64,000 bases of DNA from Paracoccaceae bacterium. Lineage in GTDB: Bacteria; Pseudomonadota; Alphaproteobacteria; Rhodobacterales; Rhodobacteraceae. The stretch spans positions 1 through 64,000 of the forward strand of contig WRPH01000014.1 in the NCBI GenBank assembly GCA_009773375.1, in the 5' to 3' direction. The number at the start of each line of letters is the position of its first letter. The first letter of the stretch is position 1. Below are positions 33,904 to 43,206 of the stretch, in pieces. The position numbers and the translations under genes are program-made. A model generated the notes under the pieces. That model saw only the letters and a program-made list of their open reading frames with translations. It made no database searches and had not been told where the DNA came from.

Positions 33904-34914
33904 ATGCAGTTGCTTCAATCGGTTCTGACCCGATTATTCACCACGCTGATCACCCTGATCGGCGTGGCGGTCATCGTGTTCTTTGTCATCCGTGTAGTGC
34001 CCGGCACCCCCATCGCCATGATGCTACCACCGGGGGCGACCGAAGATGACGTGGCGCGCCTGACCGCACTTTACGGGCTGGACAAATCCATTCCGCAGCA
34101 ATTTCTGATCTGGCTGTCGGGCACCCTGCACGGCGATTTCGGCACCTCGATCACCACGCGGCAGCCGGTGCTGGCGCTGGTGCTGTCGCGGCTGCCCGCG
34201 ACGCTTGAATTGTCAATCATGGCGCTGGTCATTGCCACCGCCATCGGCGGCTTCATGGCGCTGACAGGCACCCGCCTGCGCGGCACCAAGACCGAGGCCG
34301 CCATCGACATTTCCAACGGCATGGCGCTTTCCGTCCCCGATTTTCTGTGGGGCCTGATCCTGATCCTGGGCTTCGGCGTGCTGATCCCGATCTTTCACAT
34401 TTCTGGCCGCATCAGCCCATCGCTTGACCTGCCTTTCACCAGCAATTTTTACCTGTTCGAATCCGTGCTGCGCCTGCGCTTTGATCTTTGGGCCGATATC
34501 GTCGCCCATATGTTCATGCCTGCCCTTGCCCTTGCGATTCCGCTGGCTGCCATTATCGGCCAACTTCTTAAACAATCGCTTAAGGAAACCATGCATTTGG
34601 ATTACGTCACCCTCGCCCGTACCAAAGGCTACGGCGAGAACCATGTGATCCTGCATGAGGCGTTGCCCAACGCCATCTTGCCCACCCTCACCCTTGTCGG
34701 CGTGCAGTTCACCTTCCTGATCGGCGGCACCGTGATCATCGAGCGGCTGTTTTCCTATGAAGGCCTTGGCAACATGGCGATTGATGCCGTGATCAACCGC
34801 GATCTGCCGCTGATTCAGGGCATCGTGATCCTGTTTGCGGTGATCTTCACCGCCGTCAACCTGCTGGTAGACCTCTGTTATGCCGCCCTGAACCCGAGGC
34901 TTCGCCATGCTTGA
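33904..34914 (+). CDS. Dpp/Opp-type ABC permease (DppB-like)
   Basis: Inner-membrane permease of 336 aa with about six transmembrane helices, starting with LLQSVLTRLFTTLITLIGVAVIVFFVIRVVPG. The EAA loop that contacts the ATPases is in the segment LARTKGYGENHVILHEALPNAILP. GDFGTSITTRQPV is a hallmark of the DppB group. AAGGAG lies 11 bases before the ATG at 33904. It forms the translocation pore with the next gene, which it overlaps by 8 bases. Confidence 0.94.
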   Translation: MQLLQSVLTRLFTTLITLIGVAVIVFFVIRVVPGTPIAMMLPPGATEDDVARLTALYGLDKSIPQQFLIWLSGTLHGDFGTSITTRQPVLALVLSRLPATLELSIMALVIATAIGGFMALTGTRLRGTKTEAAIDISNGMALSVPDFLWGLILILGFGVLIPIFHISGRISPSLDLPFTSNFYLFESVLRLRFDLWADIVAHMFMPALALAIPLAAIIGQLLKQSLKETMHLDYVTLARTKGYGENHVILHEALPNAILPTLTLVGVQFTFLIGGTVIIERLFSYEGLGNMAIDAVINRDLPLIQGIVILFAVIFTAVNLLVDLCYAALNPRLRHA

Positions 34915-35758
34915 CGGCCGATCACAAATCAAACGCAAACTGCCGCCGCGGCTGATCCTGTCAGCCGGCTGGCTGATCTTGCTGGGCGCAGCCGCCATGC
35001 TGGCACCTTGGATTGCACCGAAAGACCCGCTGGCGCAGGATCTTTTCCTTGGCCAACTGCCCCCCGCTTGGGTGCAGGGGCACGAGCCGGGCTACCTGCT
35101 GGGCACCGATTCCCTAGGCCGCGACGTGCTGTCGCGCATCCTTTACGGCACCCGCCTTGCGCTGACCGTCGCCCTGCTCGCCGGGTCGATCACCTGCATC
35201 ATTGGCGCGACGCTTGGCTTGCTGGCCGGATTCCTGCGCGGCTGGGTAGACATTATGATCAGCCGCGCCATTGATATCTGGATGGCCTTCCCGCCGGTGC
35301 TGTTCTCGATCCTGCTGATCGCCGTGCTTGGCCCCGGCCTGACTTCGATCATCATTGCCATCGTCGTGATCGATTGGACCCGCTTTGCCCGCGTGATCCG
35401 CGCCGAGGCGATGACCCAAGGTGCGATGGATTACGTTGCCTCCGCGCAAGTTGCCGGTCGTACCCGACTTTCCACAATGTTCACCGAAATCCTGCCGAAC
35501 GTGCTGCCCACCATCACCGTGCTGCTGACGTTGGAAATGGGCATCGCCATCATTGTCGAGGCGATCCTGTCCTTCGTCAACCTGTCGATTTCCACCGATG
35601 ACCCCACCTGGGGTGGCATGATCGCGGAAGGCCGCACCTCTATCCACCAAGCCTGGTGGGTGCTGGTGTTTCCGCTGATCACCCTGTTTCTCACCGTCCT
35701 CAGTTTTTCGCAATTGGGCGAAGGGCTTAAAGACCGCTTCGATCCGGTGCTGCGATGA
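34907..35758 (+). CDS. Dpp/Opp-type ABC permease (DppC-like)
   Basis: Second permease, 283 aa. The N-terminal helix LILSAGWLILLGAAAMLAPW is followed by the periplasmic segment YLLGTDSLGRDVLSRILYGTR, diagnostic of DppC/OppC. The EAA loop is in AEAMTQGAMDYVASAQVAGR. It overlaps the first permease by 8 bases and the first ATPase by 4, so all are probably translated together. Confidence 0.94.
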   Translation: MLDGRSQIKRKLPPRLILSAGWLILLGAAAMLAPWIAPKDPLAQDLFLGQLPPAWVQGHEPGYLLGTDSLGRDVLSRILYGTRLALTVALLAGSITCIIGATLGLLAGFLRGWVDIMISRAIDIWMAFPPVLFSILLIAVLGPGLTSIIIAIVVIDWTRFARVIRAEAMTQGAMDYVASAQVAGRTRLSTMFTEILPNVLPTITVLLTLEMGIAIIVEAILSFVNLSISTDDPTWGGMIAEGRTSIHQAWWVLVFPLITLFLTVLSFSQLGEGLKDRFDPVLR

Positions 35759-36624
35759 GCTATCTGACCATCCGTAATCTGTCGGCCAACCTGAAGGGCC
35801 GCCCCGACCGCATCTTGCGCAATGTCTCTCTGCAGGTCGCTGCGGGCGAAGTGCGCGGTTTGGTGGGCGAATCCGGTGCCGGAAAATCCATGATCGGCAA
35901 GGCCATTCTTGGCACCTTGCCGTTGTCTATCGAGATCACTGGCGGCGAGATCATCCTTGACGGCACTGACCTGCTGAAACTGCCGCCCGCGCAGCGTCGC
36001 ACCCGCATCGGCCAGTTCTGCGCACTGATCCCACAAGACCCGTTGACCGCGCTGAACCCGTCGCGCCGGATTGGCCCGCAGATCACCAACCGTCTGGTTG
36101 ATATCCTGCGCTGGACCCGTGCCGATGCCGAAAAGCGCGCCCGCGAATTGCTGGCCGAGGTCCATATCCCCGACCCGGAGCGGGTGATGCGCAGCTATCC
36201 GCACGAACTTTCGGGCGGCATGCGGCAGCGCATCCTGATCGCCTCTGCCTTCGCAGCCGAACCCAAGCTGATCGTCGCCGATGAACCCACCACCGCGCTG
36301 GATGTCACGGTGCAAAAGCAGATCCTGAAGCTGATCGCCGAAATGCAGGCCCGCCACGGCACCGCCTTGCTGTTTGTCACCCATGATCTGGGCGTGGTGT
36401 CGAAAGTCTGCCAAAGCCTGTCGGTGCTTTATGGTGGGCTTGTGCTGGAAGACAGCCGCATGACCGATTTCTTTCACGCCCCCAAACACCCCTATTCCCG
36501 CGCCCTGCTGGCCGCGACCCCGAAATATACCGACCCCGACGGCAGCCTGACCCCGGTGCCAGATGCCGTGGTCGCGGCCACCCGCGCCGAAGTCGAAGCC
36601 GCCGACAGGAGCGCGCATGTCTGA
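35755..36624 (+). CDS. Dpp/Opp-type ABC ATPase (DppD-like)
   Basis: Nucleotide-binding subunit of 289 aa: Walker A GESGAGKSMIGKAI, signature LSGGMRQRILIASAFA and Walker B LIVADEPTTALDV. The C-terminal region, which carries an Fe-S or oligopeptide signature in many DppD proteins, is short here with no cysteine cluster (HPYSRALLAATPKYTDPDG is the family end motif). It pairs with the next gene as a heterodimeric motor. Confidence 0.94.
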   Translation: MSYLTIRNLSANLKGRPDRILRNVSLQVAAGEVRGLVGESGAGKSMIGKAILGTLPLSIEITGGEIILDGTDLLKLPPAQRRTRIGQFCALIPQDPLTALNPSRRIGPQITNRLVDILRWTRADAEKRARELLAEVHIPDPERVMRSYPHELSGGMRQRILIASAFAAEPKLIVADEPTTALDVTVQKQILKLIAEMQARHGTALLFVTHDLGVVSKVCQSLSVLYGGLVLEDSRMTDFFHAPKHPYSRALLAATPKYTDPDGSLTPVPDAVVAATRAEVEAADRSAHV

Positions 36625-37432
36625 ATCCTACGCCCCAAACCTTTACCAAATTGATAACTTGCGGCTGTCTTTGGCCGACATGACGAAAAAGCCGCTGGTT
36701 GGCGCGGCACCCCGGCTGGAAATCCTGAAGGGCCTCAGCTTTACCATCCCAAAAGGTGAGATTTTGGGCATCGTCGGCGGCTCTGGCTCGGGCAAATCCA
36801 CGCTTGGGCGCGCGCTGGTGCGGCTGCTTGAACCCTCGGGCGGTAGCATCAAATTCGACGGCAAAGACATCACCCACCTGCCCGAAACCGACCTGCACCC
36901 ACTGCGCCGCCGCTTCCAGATGATCTTTCAAGACCCGATGAGCAGCCTGAACCCGCGCCACCGCGTCGGTGCCATCATCGCAGCCCCGCTGTCGTTGCAC
37001 GGGCTGTCGAACCCGCGCCAACGCGCGCTGGAGGCCCTCGATCACGTCGGCCTGCCGCGCGGTTTCGCCACCCGCTACCCGCATGAACTCTCAGGCGGTC
37101 AGCGCCAGCGCATCGGCATCGCCCGCGCCATCGCGCTGAAGCCCGATTTCATTCTGGCCGATGAAATCGTCTCTGGCCTTGATGTCTCAAGTCAGGCGCA
37201 AGTTCTCAACCTATTGGAAACGCTGGTCAAAGACCTTGGACTGACACTGGCCTTCATCAGCCACGACCTGTCGGTGATCCGCCGCCTCTGCACCCGTATC
37301 CTCGTGCTGCACCGCGGCGAGATCGTCGAAAACGCCGCCACGCCCGCGCTTTTCGCCAATCCGCAGGCCAGCTATACCCGCGATCTGCTGGACGCCATTC
37401 CGCTGCCCGACCCCAAGCAGGTCTGGGCCTGA
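36617..37432 (+). CDS. Dpp/Opp-type ABC ATPase (DppF-like)
   Basis: Second nucleotide-binding subunit, 271 aa: Walker [16 protein letters not shown]-loop region [16 protein letters not shown], signature [16 protein letters not shown] and Walker [15 protein letters not shown] (usual ADEPVSALD replaced by ADEIVSGLD). ATG at 36617 has CAGGAG upstream and overlaps the DppD-like gene by 8 bases. Its last 176 bases are antisense to the run-on 3' end of the convergent FucU-like gene. Confidence 0.94.
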   Translation: MSESYAPNLYQIDNLRLSLADMTKKPLVGAAPRLEILKGLSFTIPKGEILGIVGGSGSGKSTLGRALVRLLEPSGGSIKFDGKDITHLPETDLHPLRRRFQMIFQDPMSSLNPRHRVGAIIAAPLSLHGLSNPRQRALEALDHVGLPRGFATRYPHELSGGQRQRIGIARAIALKPDFILADEIVSGLDVSSQAQVLNLLETLVKDLGLTLAFISHDLSVIRRLCTRILVLHRGEIVENAATPALFANPQASYTRDLLDAIPLPDPKQVWA

Positions 37433-37961
37433 CGCCATCTTCCCTGTGGTCATCCTCTCTGCGCAAATATCCTCGGGGGGGCCGCATTGCCCCGGCAATG
37501 CGGCTTGGGGGGCGCGGCAAATCCACCACGCCCTTTTTCAGTATGAAACAGCCATAAGGCCCCGGATCAGAGGTGCGCACGATGGCAAAGGCCCGCTTCG
37601 CCGCCGCGTAAAACGCAAACCGCTCCAGCGCCTGCATCCGCACCGGGCGGCTTTCGGCTGCGTCGATCACCCGCTGCATCAGCCCGAAGACCGGCATCTC
37701 TGCCGCCGCATCGCCCACCACCTGCATCCGCGCCACCGGCGCATCGACAAAGCTATCCAGCGGCATCAGCGACAAGATCGCCGCGGCCCCGGTCGGAATA
37801 TCACAACCGACCATATCGACGATCCGACCATAGGTGGTCTCGGCGGCAATCGTTCCCGCCGGGTGGTTCACATCGCAGATCACCAACTCGTCGCCATGCC
37901 CCATCAGCATCAGCACATGCACAAGTTCCGCCGACAGATGCCGGTCAATCCCTTTCAGCAT
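37257..37961 (-). CDS. RbsD/FucU-family mutarotase with run-on C-terminus
   Basis: The first 145 or so residues are a complete RbsD/FucU protein (MLKGIDRHLSAELVHVLMLM; GHGDELVICDVNHPA; ERFAFYAAAKRAFAIVRTSD; YGCFILKKGVV). RbsD/FucU enzymes interconvert sugar anomers. The paralogue at 43207-43659 stops four codons after the same point, but here no stop is met until 37257. That adds about 85 Arg/Pro/Gly-rich residues encoded by an intergenic repeat and by the antisense of the DppF-like gene. The domain is probably functional; the tail looks accidental. It is the last gene of the ABC sugar operon starting at 41849. Confidence 0.8.
   Translation of the reverse strand: MLKGIDRHLSAELVHVLMLMGHGDELVICDVNHPAGTIAAETTYGRIVDMVGCDIPTGAAAILSLMPLDSFVDAPVARMQVVGDAAAEMPVFGLMQRVIDAAESRPVRMQALERFAFYAAAKRAFAIVRTSDPGPYGCFILKKGVVDLPRPPSRIAGAMRPPRGYLRREDDHREDGVRPRPAWGRAAEWRPADRGYSWPADWRKARAWRRFRRSRRGAARGYGCRGGGSPTGRG
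37446..37480. repeat. Intergenic ATATTT-type element
   Basis: TCATCCTCTCTGCGCAAATAT followed by CCTCGGGGGG lies directly after the DppF-like stop and is translated in antisense as part of the FucU run-on tail. It matches the element at 16165 closely. Confidence 0.55.
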
Positions 37962-37976
37962 TATCTTGCCGCCCCC

Positions 37977-38912
37977 TTACTTCACTGCCCCCGCTGCCAT
38001 GCCCTTGATGATATACCGCTCCAGCACCACGCCGATCACGATCAGCGGCAGGATCGCCGCCCAGGCCAGCGCCGCCATCGACCACCAAGAAATTCCCTGC
38101 GATCCGGTTTGCGAGGCCACCATCACCGGCAAGGTATTGGCATGGGTTGATGTCAGCAGCGCCGCGAAGAAATATTCGTTCCACGTCAGCACCAGCGACA
38201 GGATGAACGCCGCCACCATCCCCGGCAAGGCAATCGGCAAAATGATGGTGATGAACGCGCCCCAGATCGACAGGCCATCGACCAAAGCCGCCTCCTCCAG
38301 TTCCGTCGGGATTGACGAGAACTGATCACGCATGATCCAGATCACAATCGGCAGCACTGACAAAGTATACAACAAGATCAAGCCGATCCGCGTATCCAGC
38401 AGCGCCAGCTCCTTGTACAGAACCAACATCGGCAGCGCCAACACCACCGGCGGCAGGATCAGCTGCGACAGGAAAAAGAACGAGATATCGGCATTGCGCA
38501 TCCAGCCGAATTTGTAATTGAACCGCGACAGCCCGTAGGCCGCCAGCGATCCCAAAATCACCGCCAGCACCGAAGACGCCAGCGCCGCAATCGCAGAATT
38601 GGCAAAGCGCTTGAAAAACTCTGCCCGCACGGTGGATTCGTTGCCCCAGGTATCCGGCGACAGGCCCAAAGACCTCCAGCCCAGCCATTTCGGGGTGAAA
38701 TCCACCCAAGGCACCATATGCCCCTTCATCACATCCGGTGCCATCTTGAAGCTGGTGGTCAGCGTCCAATAGATCGGAAACAGACAGATCAGCGCCCAGA
38801 GCAGCAGCAGCCCGTAAATCGCCAGCCGCCCCGTCCACCACTTCGCCCGAAAGCCGCGATCCGACGCCGCGTCGTGGAAAATCTGCGTCTCGGCCATCTT
38901 TGCGCCACTCAT
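37977..38912 (-). CDS. CUT1-family sugar ABC permease (MalG-like)
   Basis: Permease of 311 aa with six predicted membrane helices. The N-terminal YGLLLLWALICLFPIYWTLTTSFK pattern is typical of MalG/UgpE. The EAA motif is in ELEEAALVDGLSIWGAFITIILPIALPG. It overlaps the MalF-like gene upstream (ATGA). A 15-base gap leads to the FucU-like gene. Part of a CUT1 importer whose ATPase is encoded divergently at 42109. Confidence 0.93.
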   Translation of the reverse strand: MSGAKMAETQIFHDAASDRGFRAKWWTGRLAIYGLLLLWALICLFPIYWTLTTSFKMAPDVMKGHMVPWVDFTPKWLGWRSLGLSPDTWGNESTVRAEFFKRFANSAIAALASSVLAVILGSLAAYGLSRFNYKFGWMRNADISFFFLSQLILPPVVLALPMLVLYKELALLDTRIGLILLYTLSVLPIVIWIMRDQFSSIPTELEEAALVDGLSIWGAFITIILPIALPGMVAAFILSLVLTWNEYFFAALLTSTHANTLPVMVASQTGSQGISWWSMAALAWAAILPLIVIGVVLERYIIKGMAAGAVK

Positions 38913-40015
38913 GTTCTTGGCCTCGCAAAGCGATCCGCCAGTTTCATCAGAATCGTCATCACGATGATGATCACCACCAGGTAGACCATCGCCAACAGCG
39001 TGCCGTAGCCGACGTTTGAGCGGTCGCGGTATTCGCGGAAGATGAACGACGTCACCGTATCGGTCGCCCCGCCCGGCCCGCCCGAGGTGACGGCGATCAC
39101 GATGTCGGCCAGCTTCAGCTTGAAGATGATGCGGATCAGGATAGCGGTGATCGACACCGGCAGCATCATCGGGAAAGTCACCTCCCAGAACGCCCGCCAG
39201 CCGTTGGCACCATCAACCTTGGCCGCCTCGTTCAGCTCTTTCGGAATGGCCTGCAACCCGGCCAGAATCATGATCATCATGAAGGGAATGAACGTCCAGG
39301 CGTCCATCAGCATGATGGTCAGCTTGGCGATCCACGGGCTGCCAAAGAACGACGGATCATCCCAGCCCAGCGCGCGCCCCAGCCGCGCCAACGGGCCGAA
39401 CCGCGCCTCCAGCATGGATTTGCCGATCATCCAGCTGACCGCCACCGGCGACAGCATCAGGGGCAGCAAAAACGCCACCCGGAAAAACTTGCGCGCCCGG
39501 ATTTCGGCGTTCAGCGCCAGCGCAAGGCCGAAGGCAATCGCATATTCGATCAGGATCGCCAGCACATACCAGACCATGTTCAGCATGGCGTTCCAGTAAA
39601 ACGGGTCCGCCCACATCTGCCGCACATTCGCCAAGCCATTGAACTGGCGGCCATTCGGGCTGGAAAGGTTCCAATCCGAAAATGCGATCACCAGACCAAA
39701 CAGCAGCGGAAACACCGTCAGCGAGATCACGAACAGCGCCGCAGGCAGCACGAACAGCGTGCGCTTGCCATGCTCGCCATGCATCAAGACCTGCCCCCAG
39801 CACAGGCAGATCGCCCACAACACATAGGCGTAAAGCGTCGGTCGCCAGTTCTCGAAACCAAAGCTGCCCCAGCCTTGCACCTGCATCAGCTGCGCGACTG
39901 CAACCGCCACCATCACAACAGCAGAGCCCCAGATGATGGCACGGCCAAAGCTGCGCCGCCCGGCCGAGATGTTGTCATTGCTGACAACGTGAAGAAGATC
40001 GCCTGAACCGCTCAA
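38909..40015 (-). CDS. CUT1-family sugar ABC permease (MalF-like)
   Basis: Permease of 368 aa. The EAA loop is IPKELNEAAKVDGANGWRAFWEVTFPMMLP. It has an N-terminal extension with two extra hydrophobic stretches before the core (FVLPAALFVISLTVFPLLFGL), as in some MalF/UgpA proteins. No ATG or GTG lies at a sensible place, so I choose the TTG at 40015 (MSGSGDLLHVVSNDN...) with GGGGCAAGAG before it. Reading further upstream would translate the palindromic repeats, which is unlikely. Start position uncertain. Confidence 0.88.
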   Translation of the reverse strand: MSGSGDLLHVVSNDNISAGRRSFGRAIIWGSAVVMVAVAVAQLMQVQGWGSFGFENWRPTLYAYVLWAICLCWGQVLMHGEHGKRTLFVLPAALFVISLTVFPLLFGLVIAFSDWNLSSPNGRQFNGLANVRQMWADPFYWNAMLNMVWYVLAILIEYAIAFGLALALNAEIRARKFFRVAFLLPLMLSPVAVSWMIGKSMLEARFGPLARLGRALGWDDPSFFGSPWIAKLTIMLMDAWTFIPFMMIMILAGLQAIPKELNEAAKVDGANGWRAFWEVTFPMMLPVSITAILIRIIFKLKLADIVIAVTSGGPGGATDTVTSFIFREYRDRSNVGYGTLLAMVYLVVIIIVMTILMKLADRFARPRT

Positions 40016-40042
40016 ACTCTTGCCCCGCCCTCGGAAAAGCAA

Positions 40043-40205
40043 GGTGCGTGCAAGCACGCACCCTACCTCTTGTTGCACGCCCGCCGCTCGTCGCGCGGGC
40101 ACCATATGAAATCGGCGAAGAGAATGATCCTGTAAAAGGACTTGTCGCCCTAGGCCGAACGCCTTGTCGCTCCGCACGATGGTAGGGTGCGTGCTTGCAC
40201 GCACC
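40043..40205. repeat. Inverted pair of palindromic repeats inside the ABC operon
   Basis: An exact copy of the 27-base repeat is at 40043-40069 and an inverted 25-base copy at 40181-40205, between the sugar-binding-protein and MalF-like genes. Each contains the 20-bp palindrome GGTGCGTGCAAGCACGCACC (or its equivalent). The arms could fold into one large stem in the operon mRNA. Confidence 0.8.
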
Positions 40206-40214
40206 CCTGCCCCG

Positions 40215-41849
40215 TCACAGCCCCAGACTTGCCTTGTACAGCGCAATCTGGCTGTCGCGGCCGATCTGGTCGGTGATCTTCTCCCAGGCTGCCGCAATCG
40301 CATCTGCGGTTTCCTGCGCCGATTTGTATTGGCCGGAGTAGCCCTTGGCCAATTCATCCTCGGCCACCGAGTAATATTGGAAGATGCCCGGAATACGCGG
40401 CTCGATCGCGGCGTTGGGGTGGTTGTAGCTGTCGGCGTTCGACCCCAGATAATCCTCGACAAAGGCGCGGTCATAGCCTGCCGCTTCCCATTCATCATAC
40501 TGGAAGTGGCTGTTGCGATAGGGCTGGAAGCCCGACGGATAGGCCGCCGTCCACAGCGACAGATCCTTGCCGCCCAGATGCGCTGCCGCCGACCAGGCCG
40601 CCTTGCGCTTTTTCTCGTCGCCCGAAACGCGGTTGGTGACGTAGACGCCCCAGCCCAGATAGGCCATGTTCGGCGATTCGTTGTAGGTTTCCTCCCAAGC
40701 CCCGGTGGCCGCGTTATAGACCTTGTCCGAGCCGGGGTTGATACCGAAGCCCACCACATCGCCCACAACTGAGCTGTCCGAGGTGCGCGCAGAAGACCCC
40801 ACGTCGCCCCACCAGGTCACCATCGACCCGGTTCCGGCCAGAAACTGGCTGAACGCGGTCGTGCCCGGATCGGCGTTGATCTGGTCGGCCGGATAGGCAC
40901 CGGGGGTGGCGATCAGGTCCATCACATCCTGAATCGCCTGCACCCAGCCGGGGTTGTTGACGCGCGGCTTCATGGTGTCGGGATCAAACAACCAGGCCGG
41001 ATCGGACGGATGTTTGACATAAGGCGTGGCGCGGTTTTCCAGGAAGTAGAAGCCGAAGCCGCCCCAGCCTTTCAACGGGTCCAGATAGCCGAAGGCCGGC
41101 AGACCGGTCAGCGGGTCAGTCTGGCCCACCAGCGCCTTGGAGGCCGCATTCACCTGCTGCCAGGTCTTGGGCACTTCGGCCCCGCCGATCGCCCCTTCAC
41201 CGAAATAATCGGTGCGGTAGGCGTAAGTATGGCAATCGCCGTCGATGGTGACGCGGTAGGTCTTGCCATCCCAGGTGCCGACCGGCGCCTTGAGGTAGTT
41301 CACATAATCATCCATGTCGATCTGGGTCTTCACCCAGTCGGGCATCTCATCCAGCAGGCCCTTGCCCGCGGTGTCGCCTTCAAACGGCGCGCCCATCTCG
41401 ATGATGTCGAAATCGACGGTGCCGGTGGCGATGGCCTGTTGCAGGCGCGGATTGTAATCGGCCTGCGCCAGATCGATCCAGTTGATCTTCGCCCCGGTGT
41501 AGGTTTCCCACGACTTCAGGAAACCCCGGAACAGCAGATTGTGCAGGTTCTGGTTGTTCAAGCCCATGAAGGTCAGCTCGACACCGGCAAATTCGCCCTC
41601 GGCGACATTGGCCTTGGTGGCACCCAGACACAGCTCGCCCACCTTCTGCCAATCAGCATCGGTCGGACTACCAGCACCGACCCCCGGAATCGCCAGAATC
41701 TGCGCCCGCACCGAATCCTGTGCCAGCGCCGGGCCAAAGCCCATCACCTTCGGCATGGCGGCAATAGCGCCCAGCGCCGTAGCGCCTTGCAGCATGCCCC
41801 GGCGGGTCATCTTGCCCCGCATCGCGGCCTTGTAAAGTTCAACTTTCAC
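40215..41849 (-). CDS. CUT1-type sugar ABC transporter substrate-binding protein
   Basis: Periplasmic binding protein of 544 aa, long for the family. It carries a Tat-type signal, MTRRGMLQGATALGAIAAMP, ending near ALAQ; the mature part begins DSVRAQILAIPGVG. Central family segments include AQADYNPRLQQAIATGTVDFDIIEMG. GTG start at 41849 with GGAGGAG 7 bases before it. First gene of the leftward operon; the CTAACATGTTAG palindrome lies about 180 bases upstream. Substrate unknown; the neighbouring enzymes suggest a pentose or 6-deoxyhexose. Confidence 0.9.
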   Translation of the reverse strand: MKVELYKAAMRGKMTRRGMLQGATALGAIAAMPKVMGFGPALAQDSVRAQILAIPGVGAGSPTDADWQKVGELCLGATKANVAEGEFAGVELTFMGLNNQNLHNLLFRGFLKSWETYTGAKINWIDLAQADYNPRLQQAIATGTVDFDIIEMGAPFEGDTAGKGLLDEMPDWVKTQIDMDDYVNYLKAPVGTWDGKTYRVTIDGDCHTYAYRTDYFGEGAIGGAEVPKTWQQVNAASKALVGQTDPLTGLPAFGYLDPLKGWGGFGFYFLENRATPYVKHPSDPAWLFDPDTMKPRVNNPGWVQAIQDVMDLIATPGAYPADQINADPGTTAFSQFLAGTGSMVTWWGDVGSSARTSDSSVVGDVVGFGINPGSDKVYNAATGAWEETYNESPNMAYLGWGVYVTNRVSGDEKKRKAAWSAAAHLGGKDLSLWTAAYPSGFQPYRNSHFQYDEWEAAGYDRAFVEDYLGSNADSYNHPNAAIEPRIPGIFQYYSVAEDELAKGYSGQYKSAQETADAIAAAWEKITDQIGRDSQIALYKASLGL

Positions 41850-42028
41850 GACATCTCCTCCCTGAAGATCGCCCGTCTTAGGCAGTGCCTGCGGGCCTGT
41901 GATTGCAGATCAAACCAGTCTGGAACGCCGCAACGCCGGACCGATCCGGCAGCCGTTCCGCGAAGCCTCCCCCATCAGCCGCGTTCCCTCGGATTAGCTT
42001 GGCCTGCCCCCGCCCCCCTGTCAAGATT

Positions 42029-42040
42029 CTAACATGTTAG
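42029..42040. promoter_or_regulatory. Perfect operator palindrome CTAACATGTTAG (site 1)
   Basis: A 12-bp perfect palindrome in the divergent region between the sugar-binding-protein gene (leftward) and the MsmK-like ATPase gene (rightward). The same sequence overlaps the promoter of the GntR-family regulator gene at 53838-53849, and a 10/12 match is at 48971-48982. Size and symmetry fit a FadR/GntR dimer site. Confidence 0.8.
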
Positions 42041-42108
42041 TATGATCAGCCAATGGACAGCCCCGCCCGGCATGGCTAATCTTTCGCCAACAACAGGGGG
42101 AAGACCGC

Positions 42109-43161
42109 ATGGCAGAAGTCACAATCCGCGATTTGCGCAAGGCTTACGGCGGGGTGCAGGTGATCCATGGCCTCAACCTTGATATCAAGGATGGCGAGTT
42201 CGTCGTGCTGGTCGGCCCATCAGGCTGCGGCAAATCTACCCTGTTGCGCATGCTGGCGGGGCTGGAGGAGATCACCGCAGGCGACATCAATATCGGATCG
42301 GCGCGGGTGAACAACCTGCCGCCGTCGGAGCGGGATATCGCCATGGTGTTCCAGAACTACGCGCTTTATCCGCACAAGACCGTCGCCGCCAACATGGGCT
42401 TTGCGCTGAAAATGCGCGGCATGGAGCCGTCTGCGATTCGCGCCAAGGTCGAACGCGCCGCAGCGGTGCTGGGCCTGACCCCCTACCTCGACCGCTTCCC
42501 GCGCGCCTTGTCAGGCGGCCAGCGCCAGCGCGTCGCCATGGGCCGCGCCATCGTGCGCGATCCGAAAGTCTTTCTGTTCGATGAACCGCTGTCGAACCTC
42601 GATGCCAAGCTGCGGGTGCAGATGCGCACCGAAATCAAGGAACTGCACCAGCGGCTGAAAACCACCACCGTCTATGTCACCCATGACCAGATCGAGGCGA
42701 TGACCATGGCCGACAAGATCGTCGTCATGCAAGGCGGCCGCATCGAACAGGTCGGCGCGCCGCTGGAGCTGTATGACCGCCCCGCCAACGTCTTCGTCGC
42801 CTCGTTCATCGGCTCGCCAGCGATGAACCTGATCGACGGCAAGGTGACCGGCGGCATGGTTGACGTCGCCGGGGCACGGCTGGCCCTGCCGCCCGGTTCC
42901 ACCGCACAAGATGGCCAAGAGGTTGTCTACGGCATCCGCCCCGAAACCTTCCACGTCGCGGCAGAGGGGCTGACCGGCACCATCGCCGTCGTCGAACCCA
43001 CCGGCTCGGAAACCCATGTCGTCGTACGCATGGCAGGCCGCGAAGTCACCGCCGTCTTCCGCGACCGTGTCAGCTTCCGCCCCGGCGAAAGCCTGACGCT
43101 CGCCCCCGATGCCAGCCAGTCGCATATCTTCGACAAGGTCTCGGGGCAAAGGCTGGCTTGA
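42109..43161 (+). CDS. CUT1-family sugar ABC transporter ATPase (UgpC/MsmK-like)
   Basis: ATP-binding subunit of 350 aa. Walker [16 protein letters not shown]-loop [14 protein letters not shown], signature [16 protein letters not shown] and Walker [13 protein letters not shown] are all present. The C-terminal 110 residues form the OB-type regulatory (TOBE) domain of MalK/UgpC proteins ([12 protein letters not shown]). It energises the MalF/MalG-like permeases encoded divergently. It leads a rightward operon with the second FucU-like protein and a ribokinase-like kinase. Confidence 0.95.
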   Translation: MAEVTIRDLRKAYGGVQVIHGLNLDIKDGEFVVLVGPSGCGKSTLLRMLAGLEEITAGDINIGSARVNNLPPSERDIAMVFQNYALYPHKTVAANMGFALKMRGMEPSAIRAKVERAAAVLGLTPYLDRFPRALSGGQRQRVAMGRAIVRDPKVFLFDEPLSNLDAKLRVQMRTEIKELHQRLKTTTVYVTHDQIEAMTMADKIVVMQGGRIEQVGAPLELYDRPANVFVASFIGSPAMNLIDGKVTGGMVDVAGARLALPPGSTAQDGQEVVYGIRPETFHVAAEGLTGTIAVVEPTGSETHVVVRMAGREVTAVFRDRVSFRPGESLTLAPDASQSHIFDKVSGQRLA

Positions 43162-43206
43162 CCAACCGGTCAAACCAAGCACACTTACGCGAAAAGGGAG
43201 TCTACC

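Noticed and set aside
38909-40768. A 619-codon reading of the MalF-like gene
   Set aside because: The upstream 250 codons translate the palindromic repeats and the antisense of the binding-protein gene; the permease homology begins after the TTG at 40015.
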